Shown here piece after piece: positions 1-8,222 of a stretch of DNA of 10,000 bases. The stretch spans positions 1 through 10,000 of the forward strand of contig CAJNDS010000731.1 in NCBI GenBank assembly GCA_905221605.1, in the 5' to 3' direction. Position 1 is the first letter of the stretch. Each line of letters opens with the position of its first letter. The notes beneath the pieces were generated by a model that did not search any database, had not been told where the DNA came from, and was given only the letters and a program-made list of their open reading frames with translations. Made by a program: the position numbers and the translations under genes. Source of the stretch: Symbiodinium natans. Its lineage: Eukaryota; Sar; Dinophyceae; Suessiales; Symbiodiniaceae.

Positions 1-22
1 AATTTCGGGCTACCCAGAAACA

Positions 23-45
23 GAAATTTCCGTAAAATTTTAGGG
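23..45. repeat. TTCCG-centred A+T-rich near-palindrome, first copy
   Basis: The stretch gaaatttccgtaaaatttta followed by ggg resembles the cluster at 931-1276. It is preceded at 6-22 by cgggctacccagaaaca, which returns at 1092-1108 as cgggctacccggaacca. Two extended copies of the same repeat unit are therefore present about 1.09 kb apart. Confidence 0.6.
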
Positions 46-80
46 TTAGTGCATTCGTGTAGTGTACCTTATAAAATTAA

Positions 81-103
81 TTGACCGCAACATTTTATAG
101 AGT
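81..103. repeat. 23-bp motif shared with 1317-1339
   Basis: ttgaccgcaacattttatag followed by agt matches 1317-1339 at 20 of 23 bases. Both copies follow a TTCCG near-palindrome. After this motif the first copy passes directly into the CGA array and the second into the A+T-rich island, so the motif may mark the edge of a dispersed repeat. Confidence 0.6.
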
Positions 104-665
104 CGACGTACGACGCACGACGCAAGACAACGACGACGATACGCGACGACGCCGCGCGTGACGACGACGACGCGTCACGACGACGACGCGTCACGACGAC
201 GACACGCGACGACGACTTCGCACGACGACGACGACGCCGCACACGACGCACGACGCGCGAGACGTGCGACGCCCGAAACACGACGCACGACGACGACGAC
301 GCCCGACGACGACGACACCCGACGCCGACGCCCGACGCCCGAGCCCGACGCCCGACGCCCGACGCCCGACGCCCGACGAAAGACGCCCGACGCCCGACGC
401 CCGACGCCCGACGCCCGACGCACGACGCACGACGCGCGTCGCAAGACGCACGACCCACGACGCACGACGACGACGCCCGACGACGACGACGACGACACCC
501 GACGACGACCACGACGACGACGACGATGACGACGACGACGACGAACGACGCTCGACGCACGACGCACGACGCACGACCCACGACGCACGACGCACGACGG
601 ACGACGCGCGACGGACGACGCACGACGACGACGACGACGACGACGACGCACGACGACGACGACGA
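104..665. repeat. CGA/ACG trinucleotide array with 7-bp gacgccc and gacgcac units
   Basis: About 560 bp are built from cga triplets and heptamers of the form gacgccc or gacgcac, densest at 339-436. The plus strand contains almost no T from about 206 to 525, so stop codons cannot occur in most frames. This explains the long overlapping open frames of Asp/Thr/Arg on one strand and Val/Ser/Arg on the other. It is not coding. The array starts right after the 23-bp motif and ends at the cctggtaatgccagg hairpin. Confidence 0.9.
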
Positions 666-748
666 CCTGGTAATGCCAGGTAATGCGCTTTGTAATGCCA
701 TAAAACAAAGCACGCTCGTAATATCCTGGTAATGCCAGGTGATGCGCT
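666..748. repeat. Paired 24-bp direct repeats with cctgg/ccagg hairpins
   Basis: The unit cctggtaatgccaggtaatg plus cgct occurs at 666-689 and again at 725-748 with one change (g for a). Its first 15 bases form the inverted repeat cctgg-taatg-ccagg in both copies. Conservation of the hairpin suggests a short mobile or structured repeat. Confidence 0.65.
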
Positions 749-815
749 CATCTTGGAAGTGAAGTAAAAGTCCTGTTTAATATTTTAGCTTTGTAATGCC
801 ACAAAACAAAGCACG
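687..815. repeat. Two 28-bp gctttgt/acaaagc hairpin units
   Basis: Copies at 687-714 and 788-815 differ at one base. Each begins gctttgt and has acaaagc near its end, a perfect 7-bp inverted repeat around a taatgcca-containing loop. The first copy overlaps the end of the neighbouring 24-bp repeat, so the two units are interleaved. Confidence 0.65.
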
Positions 816-824
816 ATTGAAAAC

Positions 825-850
825 AATGAAAGCATGCAATGAAAGCATGC
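825..850. repeat. 13-bp tandem duplication (aatgaaagcatgc)
   Basis: Two perfect adjacent copies lie at 825-837 and 838-850. Nothing further is seen from 851 to 930. Confidence 0.8.
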
Positions 851-930
851 AGCAACATGGCACATGATCAACACCTGAACTCAACGGTTCAAGCGGTCAA
901 CAATGCTTCGACATTTTCGGCCACCCAGCA

Positions 931-1276
931 CCCTAAATTTTCCGGAAATTTAGGGAGCTGGGCCGTGGCTTCTGAACATGATCAGGCTACATCCGTTTCC
1001 TAAATTTCCTGAAAATTTTGGGTGTGTAAATTTTCGGAAAATTTAGGAAAGCGATGAAGCAAATTTTCCGGAAATTTAGGGACCGAGGCTTCGGGCTACC
1101 CGGAACCAGAAATTTTCCAGAAATTTAGGGGAGCGAATCCGGCTTGCGGCCGTCGAAGAGGCCCAGCCTTTCAAAGAGCACAGCCCAAGCCCCAAAATTT
1201 CCCGGAAATTTTGGGTCCCGGGTAGGCCAAAGCGGCTTGCTCGCCGGGGTCCAGAAATTTCCGGAAAATTTTGGGG
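931..1276. repeat. Cluster of seven TTCCGGAA-centred near-palindromes
   Basis: Copies lie at about 931-955, 1000-1023, 1028-1047, 1061-1081, 1109-1130, 1190-1215 and 1251-1276. The consensus is an arm of ctaaattt or caaaattt, a core of tccgga, and an arm of aatttaggg or aattttggg. Each arm complements the other almost completely. The spacing is irregular and the sequence between copies is unrelated and G+C-rich. This suggests separate insertions or expansion of a short inverted-repeat element rather than a tandem satellite. Confidence 0.75.
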
Positions 1277-1316
1277 CTGGGGCACTCCGAGGCGTGACGC
1301 ACCGCATAGGGCTGGT

Positions 1317-1339
1317 TTGACCGTAGCGTTTTATAGAGT
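1317..1339. repeat. Second copy of the 23-bp motif
   Basis: It differs from 81-103 at three positions (gta-gcg in place of caa-cat within the middle). It forms the boundary between the palindrome cluster and the A+T-rich island. Confidence 0.6.
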
Positions 1340-1910
1340 AGATTATAATGGACGCCAATAATCTCCACTATATGGAATGTATATGAAAACGATGGACAAT
1401 TCCTTGAATAATAATTTCTAAGAAGATCGATTTTGCAAATAAATTTTCTGAATGATATTTTAATATCAAATTTCCTCTTTCTATTCCTCTCTTCTCTCTC
1501 ATTCATTCCATGAAAACGCAAGTCATCTAAATCTACAAACCTAATCTCTCTCGTAATTCCAGATAAATCGACCAAATCCCCTAAGTCCGTGCCAATGAGG
1601 CACTACTCCGAAATGCTTCGATATATAATTATGATTTGCATCGCCAATATTATGATATTAGAGATATATATACTCGCAAGCCCAAAAACAAATAAATCAA
1701 CATATATATCACAATCATACGTCGCAAACAAAAGCATATGAACCCCCCATAGAAATTCATACGAAAATTTATGAGAAATTTGAATTCCCATAAAATATGA
1801 AAGAGATTTATTAAATTCCTCCCCATCGGGATTAAAAGATTTATAAACGATATTTGCGTCAAGAAATATCTGCGCGATTCAGAGAGGCGTCTGCCTTCTC
1901 CCCAAACCTA
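1340..1910. other. A+T-rich island without a recognised gene
   Basis: Hand counts give 16 G+C of 60 at 1381-1440 and 15 of 60 at 1621-1680, far below the flanks. It contains runs such as gatatatatactc and catatatatcac. Minus-strand frames of up to 134 codons run through it, but they contain no motif I know, and the longest continues out of the island into the palindrome cluster. It may be inserted foreign or organelle-derived DNA, or simply non-coding spacer. Confidence 0.5.
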
Positions 1911-1942
1911 AGTCTGAACAACGCCCCGAAGTCAGATAAAAC

Positions 1943-2344
1943 ATGCAAACTGAGCAAGTTGTGATTTTCAGCATGGTCGACGGCGCGAGGCTGGAAGAGA
2001 CGTCTCATGCAAGTCACTGGCCTGACGTAGCATGTTTCTTCATAGGAAACCCGGGCAACTTGACTGCATCTGTTGAGAACAGCCGTGATGCGTTCATGGT
2101 TAAAGGTTTCCCCGCGCTAGACACGCAAACGGAGACAAACACCAAGCAAGTTACTAGAACGACGCAGCAATTCTTCAATGAATTTAAAACCCCAGCACCG
2201 CAAATGCGGAGCGTATGTTCACAAGAAGGCAGAACCAGAAAGCCACTGGGAAATGCACGCCGTGAAGCCTACACCCAATCTTCAACACCTCGAAGCCGGA
2301 GCCTTCACGACAGTGACGCAGCTCTGTTTTGCACTGGAGCTTAA
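1943..2344 (+). CDS. Unrecognised open reading frame, 133 codons
   Basis: It opens with MQTEQVVIFSMVDGARLEET and ends FCTGA before TAA. I see no signal peptide, membrane segment, repeat or known motif. Residue use is mixed and not obviously repeat-derived, unlike the other long frames in the window. It starts right after the A+T-rich island, where base composition returns to normal. A 94-codon frame overlaps its end in another phase, so the absence of stops may be chance. Given how the supported gene here is split into tiny exons, an intact 402-bp single-exon gene would be atypical. Treat as hypothetical. Confidence 0.15.
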   Translation: MQTEQVVIFSMVDGARLEETSHASHWPDVACFFIGNPGNLTASVENSRDAFMVKGFPALDTQTETNTKQVTRTTQQFFNEFKTPAPQMRSVCSQEGRTRKPLGNARREAYTQSSTPRSRSLHDSDAALFCTGA

Positions 2345-3342
2345 GGGCGCCCCACTACACAGTCTACTCATGTCCCCCTTTCGGGGCCTTGCGCTGAACC
2401 AACTCCACCTCAACAACTCGGGCCAACTAGCCCTACCTACGTCTGTGCCTCCAAGGAAATAAGACTAACATCAAGCACCTACGAAATGCGCACTCTGCGC
2501 ACTCAGAGGTGTTCCAAAAGATGCAGCCATGAAGGCTTGAACTCCAAGCCCACAATTTGCCTGCTCTCCTCGGTCCGGCGCTGTAGGCCTGTGAGAAAAT
2601 TGTGAGGACGTTTCTGGCTCGCACCATGTTGGCGACACGACTCCTGAGCCTGTCCCTACTCCGGCATCCTATTCACCCTAAACCCTGAAGCCCCCTTCTT
2701 CCGTAACCGTCGCCCAGGAATCCGGCCGCCTGAGCCTTATCTCGGCTCGCAGCTCCGCCACCTGACTGAGGGGAGGGGCACCTCCTTGGTTATATTTCTG
2801 CTTCTGTCCCTGACTCATAGACCCCCCCTCCACCAAGTTATATAAAGTCGCGCTTTCCGCGGACGTGCTGGCCACCACCCAAAATGTACCCAAATGGTGG
2901 GAGGTTCGCATTGCAAGGCTGCCCGTAAATGTCGAGGAACGCCCCCTCCCGATTACATCAACAAGGGTCCCCCTAGAGGGCTAGGGAAGAGCTCAAAAAT
3001 TGATAAGGCGGCTCTTGTAAAGGCAGGTAAAGCACCTAGTCTATTTTCGGGTTTCAGGAAGTCTTTTCGTGGTTCACCATCGCATGCGATCACACGTCGA
3101 AAGATGCCTCGCGCCGGAGTGCAGATACCTGGCAGCGCCAGGGCTACGGAAGACGCACCAAGATAAGGCTCAGATTTGAGGAATTGATACGGCGGCTTTT
3201 GGTCTTTGCCAAGGGTTGCTCTTTCAGTCCTGATACGGTCGTGCCATGTAATCACAGAATACCAATGGAAAAACGAAGCCCGACATCCTAAACCCCCAAA
3301 GCTGGAACCACTCATGTACTGAAATTCGCTCCGAAGTTTTCC
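2345..3342. other. Intergenic stretch with short repeats only
   Basis: Open frames here (for example 2894-3166 plus and 2678-2911 minus) show no domain. Small features are a 9-bp tandem pair tgcgcactc (2487-2495, 2496-2504), a caccctaaaccct heptamer near 2677, a 6-bp hairpin cctggc-agc-gccagg at 3128-3142, and related tracts attgataaggcggct near 2999 and attgatacggcggct near 3183. Confidence 0.5.
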
Positions 3343-3429
3343 CCAAAGAGCCAAATCGCAAGCCCTGGTCCCTAAGATTTTGGGTTCAAGTTGTCCTCCA
3401 AAGAGCCAAATCGCAAGCCCTGGTCCCTA
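3343..3429. repeat. Perfect 32-bp direct repeat, copies 55 bp apart
   Basis: Copies lie at 3343-3374 and 3398-3429. Each starts ccaaagagccaaatcgcaag and ends ccctggtcccta. The 23 bp between them contain gattttgggttcaag. Related ctaa...aaagag tracts recur at 5341-5606, so this may be a recent duplication of one member of a dispersed family. Confidence 0.85.
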
Positions 3430-3441
3430 TTCTGCAGTCAT

Positions 3442-3563
3442 GAGCATCAATACCCCAAAACGAGCAATATTGAACAAAACCCTAAAACTTCATCAAGAGC
3501 ACCAATACGCAACAACTATATATGAATATTTCCGCAATGTCAAGAGCATTAATTGAGCATCAA
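3442..3563. repeat. Scattered gagcatcaa-like motifs
   Basis: gagcatcaatac (3442-3453), gagcaccaatac (3497-3508), gagcattaat (3544-3553) and gagcatcaa (3555-3563) form a loose set of related short units in a locally A+T-rich stretch. No function is suggested. Confidence 0.4.
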
Positions 3564-3650
3564 AAGTATGTTCCACACCGGCATGTAGGAGCACTCTGCT
3601 CCTGTTGGCATGCAGATCGCTGCCCGCTGCTGCCCGCTGATATCCAGCTT

Positions 3651-3803
3651 TGCTCGCTGCTGCCTAGCAGCTTCGATTTGCTCGCTGCTATCCCTAGCAG
3701 CTTCCAAACCGGCGCTGCTAACCTCTATCAGCCGCTGCTAAATCCTAGCAGCCGCTGATAGCATCATTTTGCTTGGTTAAATCGACCTATCAGCCGCTGA
3801 TAG
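3651..3803. repeat. Cluster of GCTGCTA/TAGCAGC and CTATCAGC/GCTGATAG hairpins
   Basis: Perfect or near-perfect hairpins follow one another: gctgctg-cc-tagcagc at 3656-3671, gctgcta-tccc-tagcagc at 3684-3701, a nested one at 3725-3761 (8-bp outer arms ctatcagc/gctgatag around an inner gctgcta-aatcc-tagcagc), and ctatcagc-c-gctgatag at 3787-3803. The first two sit in a roughly 29-bp near-tandem unit beginning tgctcgctgct and ending cctagcagcttc. The loops vary while the arms are kept. Confidence 0.75.
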
Positions 3804-3829
3804 ATCTAGAAGCTCCCAATGCCACTCAA

Positions 3830-4190
3830 GCCGGGTCATGAAGGGCGCTCCCGCCTGCACCCGCAGAGACGCAAACCGGATAAGGGTCCTCTGTGGGGGC
3901 ATGCGGGGGCATGATGCCAGGATGTCTTTGTCCTGGCCAACCTGAAGCTTATACCCATCTGTAGACTGCCACTGTTCCGAACAATCCCGAAGCCCTGAAA
4001 CCCTTCATGTGCAATTTCAATAGCAACACAAACAGCTGGCGATTCAAGCGCTCGGCGTGCGGAACGCCTCGCCATCGTGGGAGCGCCTCCTGCTGCGTGC
4101 AGCGTGATGCAGTGTTGACAATCAAGCATGCAATATCATAATATCGAGTGACAACCGCGCCCTGATGAGCCCACAACGACACACGAGCTC
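3830..4190. other. No firm gene; open minus-strand frames
   Basis: Minus-strand frames of 77 and 97 codons overlap. AG/G acceptor-like sites near 4167 and 3945 could continue the gene fragment at 4193-4360, but no donor-acceptor chain gave a recognisable product. A small tandem gggggcatg pair lies at 3895-3903 and 3905-3913. Confidence 0.35.
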
Positions 4191-4192
4191 AC

Positions 4193-4360
4193 CTTCGCTA
4201 CATGACTCATGCGGTGGGGTTGCCTTCTGTGGATGTCCTTGAGGTGGGCTTCCCAGGACTCCTGGGCTTGTGAGCACTGATGCCGGGAATCACATCCACA
4301 CGCCCAAGCGCCCTCTGCCTGCGCGGAGTCCAGCTCCTTCATGAAGGCGTCCCAGGCTTC
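4193..4360 (-). CDS. Possible minus-strand gene fragment with two related short exons
   Basis: I do not recognise this protein. Candidate exon A is 4360-4319 (EAWDAFMKELDSAQ), bounded by GCGCAG/GAAGCC and GCGCAG/GCAGAG. Candidate exon B is 4261-4193 (starts ESWEAHLKDIHRRQPH, ends RMSHVAK), bounded by GCCCAG/GAGTCC and GCGAAG/GTGAGC, a near-ideal donor. Both would be phase 0 with AG before G, like the Tudor-knot gene. The two starts resemble each other: QAQEAWDAFMKEL and QAQESWEAHLKDI, 99 nt apart. The 57 nt between them are also open in the same frame, so it may be a single exon containing a repeat. Upstream, the minus strand is open in another frame to about 4571 (GDGEDGAFADKLP), and downstream AG/G acceptors occur near 4167 and 3945. 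No full model or start codon could be built. It may be part of a longer gene, a decayed copy, or chance. Confidence 0.3.
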
Positions 4361-4689
4361 CTGCGCTTGAACAGGGAAAGCACAACGCGAGCTGCGCCCT
4401 CACGCACAAGTTGGCAAGCATCAACGCACCGCAACCACCCCCTGCCTCAGAGAGGAGACTGCCGTAGGGCTCCCCGCAGGACTCCTGCCGGGAAGGCAAC
4501 ATGGAGCCCTCGCACGGCAGTTTATCAGCAAAAGCACCATCTTCTCCATCACCCTCGGGTGTCATCACCAACGCTGCAGCAACGGTGAAGCTACTTAGCA
4601 GCTACTTGCTGGGGTCCCTGTCGAATGGCTGGAAGGATTCATCGCACCTGCCAAGCACGGCCCATGAGCCGAGTACAATTTGATTGATT

Positions 4690-5917
4690 CAAGGTTTAGG
4701 GTTTGGGGGCTGGGCTGTCGGGCCTGTGGGTCACTGTAGGTAGGGCTGTGGCCAGGCTCGGGGTTCCACGTCACACCGTCATGCCAGGGACTTTTAGCTC
4801 ATCTGGTTTGATACTGGGGATGCAAAAGTTTACGGACCCGCCCTCCATTACGAGTTTAAACGAGCTTGAAGCCTAAACAAAGGTTTAGGGAACTGCCGCT
4901 GCTGTCGTGGAAATCCCCAACCCAGGTCCCGGCTTTCGTCTTGACATAATCCTGCGGTGTAGTTTCGAAGTAGTGTTTCGAAGTCTGAGTATCACCAGAT
5001 TCATGCAGGGCTTTGTGTAGTTCACGAAAGTCCTAGCCGATCAAGGTCTGGGAATCTATTGCAGGTGGACTGTGCGAGGTATGCAGCTCCCAGACTATCC
5101 CCCTAAGCCAAGCGCAGTGTACCCGAAACAACCTGTGGGAACCTCGTCGAGGGCTGGTGGGGATGCAACAGTCGCAGGGTCGGCTTCGTGCTTATAAGCC
5201 TCTGGGGAACAAGGACCATACCGGAGTGAGAACCATGCCGGAGGTGCTTCTTCTCAGCGTTCGGTCCTCAGTAGAAAAAAGCCCCGGAAGACCACGTACC
5301 CCTCAAGGCATATTCACATCGGGACCCTAAGCCCTGTCCGCTAAATCGTAAAGAGCGGGATGGCCATTCTCTGGGCCCGAAAGAGGGCCCCTTAAATCCT
5401 AAAGACAAAGCCCCTGGAATCTTGAATCCCCAAAAAACTAACACTATTCCTTGATCCTTTTCCCTAAGCCCTAAAGAGAGCGTCAGTAGAGAGCGTCCTG
5501 AGTTCTGAAAGAGAAGAGCCAAGCCCTAGTCACTAGTCCCCAAACCTGTTTCGCATGATGCTCAAGAGCAGGATTCCTAAGTCGAAGCCCCATTCCCTAA
5601 CCCTAAAGAGCGCGCCTAGGGAAGCCCGTACAGGAGACAACCACAGCACAGAGGAAATATCGACATCCGGGACTACTGTGAGCAGATAACATTGGTTTTA
5701 TCTATGGCCATGTACACACTCCTCAGGCGCCCGGGCCACGTCCGTGTCTCTCAGCGAGACGCAGCCCCGGTTTTATCTCAGCAAGCATGTTCAACGTAAA
5801 GGCTGCCGAAGGTCCCGTGAACATGTTCTCAACATAGTCCGCGTGTCCAGAGCAGTCCATATGGCAGTAGTGCCTGGCATTCGTCTAGGAAATCTCATGG
5901 TCAAAACACTGGATCTT
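4690..5917. other. Non-coding stretch with dispersed cctaa-aaagag repeats
   Basis: A telomere-like gtttagggtttggggg lies at 4694-4709. From about 5340 to 5606 the units ctaaatcgtaaagagcg, ttaaatcctaaagac, cctaagccctaaagagag and ccctaaccctaaagagcg recur, which generates an 84-codon minus-strand frame (5268-5522) that is repeat translation and not a gene. Minor doublets are tttcgaagt near 4963-4985 and accat-ccggag near 5216-5241. Confidence 0.5.
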
Positions 5918-7014
5918 TAAACCCAAAACCCCAAACCCTAAGCGGAAGAGGAATCCTACGAAGGCCTGGACTCCGTCTCGTACTCGATGTGCGAGGCCTT
6001 AGAAGCAAGGATGAACCCCAAAGGGGCTTCTGGTTCATAAACGCTGGGTTCGGGTTTAGGATTTAGGGGGGGGGGGGGTGGGGGGGGGGGGGGTGGCGTT
6101 TCCCAAAATGAGGCTGTCCCTTCATTTTCTTCCCCCCCCCCTCTTATGGTAGGAACCCCGATTGACCGGTTTATATCAGCATCTTGCGAGACTCTGATAA
6201 GGGAAGCTTCCCACCTAAAACTGTCCTAGTATCTCTGAATCCCTGGAGTCTCGGAAGAGCATTCCGAGCAAGAAGCCAACAGCTAGTTCACACCTCGAAG
6301 CAGCTCTACGTCCTTCATGAGAAGTATCAGGACCGAGCGCTTCATTGACGCGTGAAACGTGAGGATGCCTTATTGCAAGAATCCCCAAATGGACACCCCA
6401 TGTAGACACTCACCGAGATTTCAATCCAACCCTACATACGCTCAACAATCATGGTAACGTTAACCCATCCCTAACCCTAAACCCGAAACCATTTCTCATT
6501 TAAGTATGTAAGCTTCATTTGGTTCCCAAGGGGCGTTGATGGTACTTCCGCGGGCTCGCTCCTCTGGCGCGTTGTCGATCTCCTGTGGGGCTCTAGGGTT
6601 TGGGACTCCTTGCCTTGAGGTGTTTAGGGTGTAGGGACAGTGTACATGTTTTGTATGCTCTCGGATGTGAAGCATATGACCGGAAAACTTAGTGTTCCAC
6701 TAGCGGTCTATGGGTGAAAGTTAAGAGTTTGTTTCGCCCGAGCGAAGACAAAGAACCTGGCCGGGCAAATCTATAAACCTTCAGCCGGTTAAGTCCTAGC
6801 ACGGCTAGTTGCCCTAAACCCTTTAAGCCCTCGCATTAACCCTAACCCTCGATTTACCCCCAAGTGGTATCACCGGCCTCATAGGACTCCGTCCTGCCGT
6901 CGGAGGTGCTGGACCTGAACAACAAGCCCACTGAATGATTGTCACTCAGTCTTGACGACCCTTCAAGCAGACCAGTCACGGTGTTTAGGGTTCAGGGGTT
7001 TAGGGATTAGGGTG
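5918..7014. repeat. Degenerate telomere-like islands in both orientations
   Basis: CCCTAAA-type tracts are at 5918-5942, 6460-6490 and 6811-6857. TTTAGGG-type tracts are at 6053-6066, 6591-6636 and 6981-7014. Each holds two to four imperfect heptamers. TTTAGGG is the telomere repeat of plants, chromerids and dinoflagellates. Mixed orientation and short length argue for interstitial remnants or a repeat family, not a chromosome end. Confidence 0.6.
6066..6096. repeat. Homopolymer tract G13-T-G14-T-GG
   Basis: A 31-bp run of G interrupted by two T bases, directly after gggtttaggattta. A C10 run lies at 6132-6141 on the same strand, so the two could pair or adopt four-stranded or triplex forms. 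Tract length in an assembly may be inaccurate. Confidence 0.85.
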
Positions 7015-7573
7015 CAAGGTTTACATGCCCGACGAGTTGTCAGCCGGGCACCGGGCTGGCCGCAAACAGGGGAGCTGGACGCCGAGAACGTGGTCTTGCC
7101 GTCGACGTGGCCGATGGTGCCCATGTTGGTGTGGCCCTAGAGTCATTAGAAACCCTCAGTCTCATATTATTGGCGACTCCTTTTGCCTTAATATCCCCCA
7201 CCAACAAAGAAACAGGCCTGCCCCTAACACTGAACATCCCAGTAACAACAAGGAGATACTATGTCGTGAGAATACGCGATTTCTGCGGGGAGGGTTAACT
7301 ACAATGGGGAAATTTCACCCCGGCACCAAACCCGACATGCTAAGTAGACACGGCGGGTGTTGGCTTGAAAGGTTCTTGGCGAACCTATCCAAAACCGAAA
7401 TGGGCCCAGCCTCCAGTTGTTGGAGTGTGTGGTGTCCCTACACACCAAAGCTTAAACCTTAAACCTTACATGATAGCAGTATGTGTTCTGAATTGATGTG
7501 GATGGTGAAGTGTGTGCCCTAAGCCTCATGCAAAGCCCAGCTTCGGCTTTTCATGCTGGAGCCCTACGCCATT
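7015..7573. other. Open frames without recognised domain
   Basis: Plus-strand frames of 145 codons (7025-7462) and 63 codons (7107-7298) overlap in different phases, and neither contains a motif I recognise. The first is Arg/Trp/Cys-rich at its start, as expected from non-coding G+C-rich DNA. It ends in cttaaacc repeats (7451-7470). I see no supportable gene. Confidence 0.4.
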
Positions 7574-7671
7574 CTAAGGCCTAAGGCCTAAGGCCTAGGC
7601 CCTGACCCCTAAGCCCCAAGCCTAAACCCTGCCCTGAACCTTAAATTAAACCCTAAACCCAAATCCTAAAT
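7574..7671. repeat. ctaaggc tandem followed by degenerate CCCTAAA heptamers
   Basis: Three or more adjacent copies of ctaaggc(c) make a palindromic block at 7574-7600. It is followed by cctaagcccc, cctaaaccct and ccctaaaccc up to 7671. This is the longest telomere-like island in the window. Confidence 0.7.
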
Positions 7672-7975
7672 GAGCGCACTTGGGTCACCCTGGCGTCACC
7701 ACCCTACTTACCGCTCTCAGGCCCCCCGAAACCCGAGATCTTCAACCCCAAGCTCGCGGTGTTGGCGATGGTGATGGTGATTTCTGTCAAGCACTACGGT
7801 GCTTGTCAACCTCTTTCTAGGAATGCGTGACAGCCGCGCCCTCGTGCCTTCAATTTTCGGCGGTTGGGCAGGTGCACGGAGCATTCATGCATTGATCTCA
7901 CATACTATGCGGGCCTCCTCCTCCTCCTCTGCAGCAGCTAGCTCATGGAAATCGAAAAAGAAGTCATCCTTGCCA

Positions 7976-7993
7976 GCGCCGCTGCTGCTGCTG

Positions 7994-8066
<73 letters not shown>

Positions 8067-8220
8067 GACGATTACGACTACGACGACGACGACGACACTT
8101 ACAACACTACAACGCTGCAACACTGCAACACTGCAACACTACAACACGACTGCACGACTGCGCGACTACGCTACTACACTACTACCGTACGACCGTACTA
8201 TACTATCGTACTACCGAACC
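7976..8220. repeat. Compound microsatellite: GCT, ACT x23, CGA, then 9-bp aacactgca units
   Basis: Five GCT (7981-7995) pass into about 23 ACT (7996-8066), then gacgattacgactacgacg-type triplets to about 8096, then near-tandem aacactgca (about 8110-8140), and degraded cgactgc, ctactac and cgtacta units to 8220. Open frames here read as runs of Leu, Thr or Val and are not genes. On the minus strand the array begins within three bases after the stop codon of the Tudor-knot gene, so it would form its 3' untranslated region. Confidence 0.9.
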
Positions 8221-8222
8221 TT

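Noticed and set aside
69-751. Six overlapping long open frames rich in Asp/Thr/Arg or Val/Ser/Arg
   Set aside because: They arise from the CGA/ACG array, which lacks T and therefore stop codons on the plus strand. Composition alone explains them.
5268-5522. 84-codon minus-strand frame
   Set aside because: It is made of the dispersed ctaa-aaagag repeat units read in one frame; no motif or splice border supports it.
7718-7789. Possible plus-strand exon after ctctcag/GC, reading EIFNPKLAVLAMVMVISVK
   Set aside because: The acceptor looks good, but the tract is short, includes a ggtgat triplet repeat and has no partner exons that I could find.
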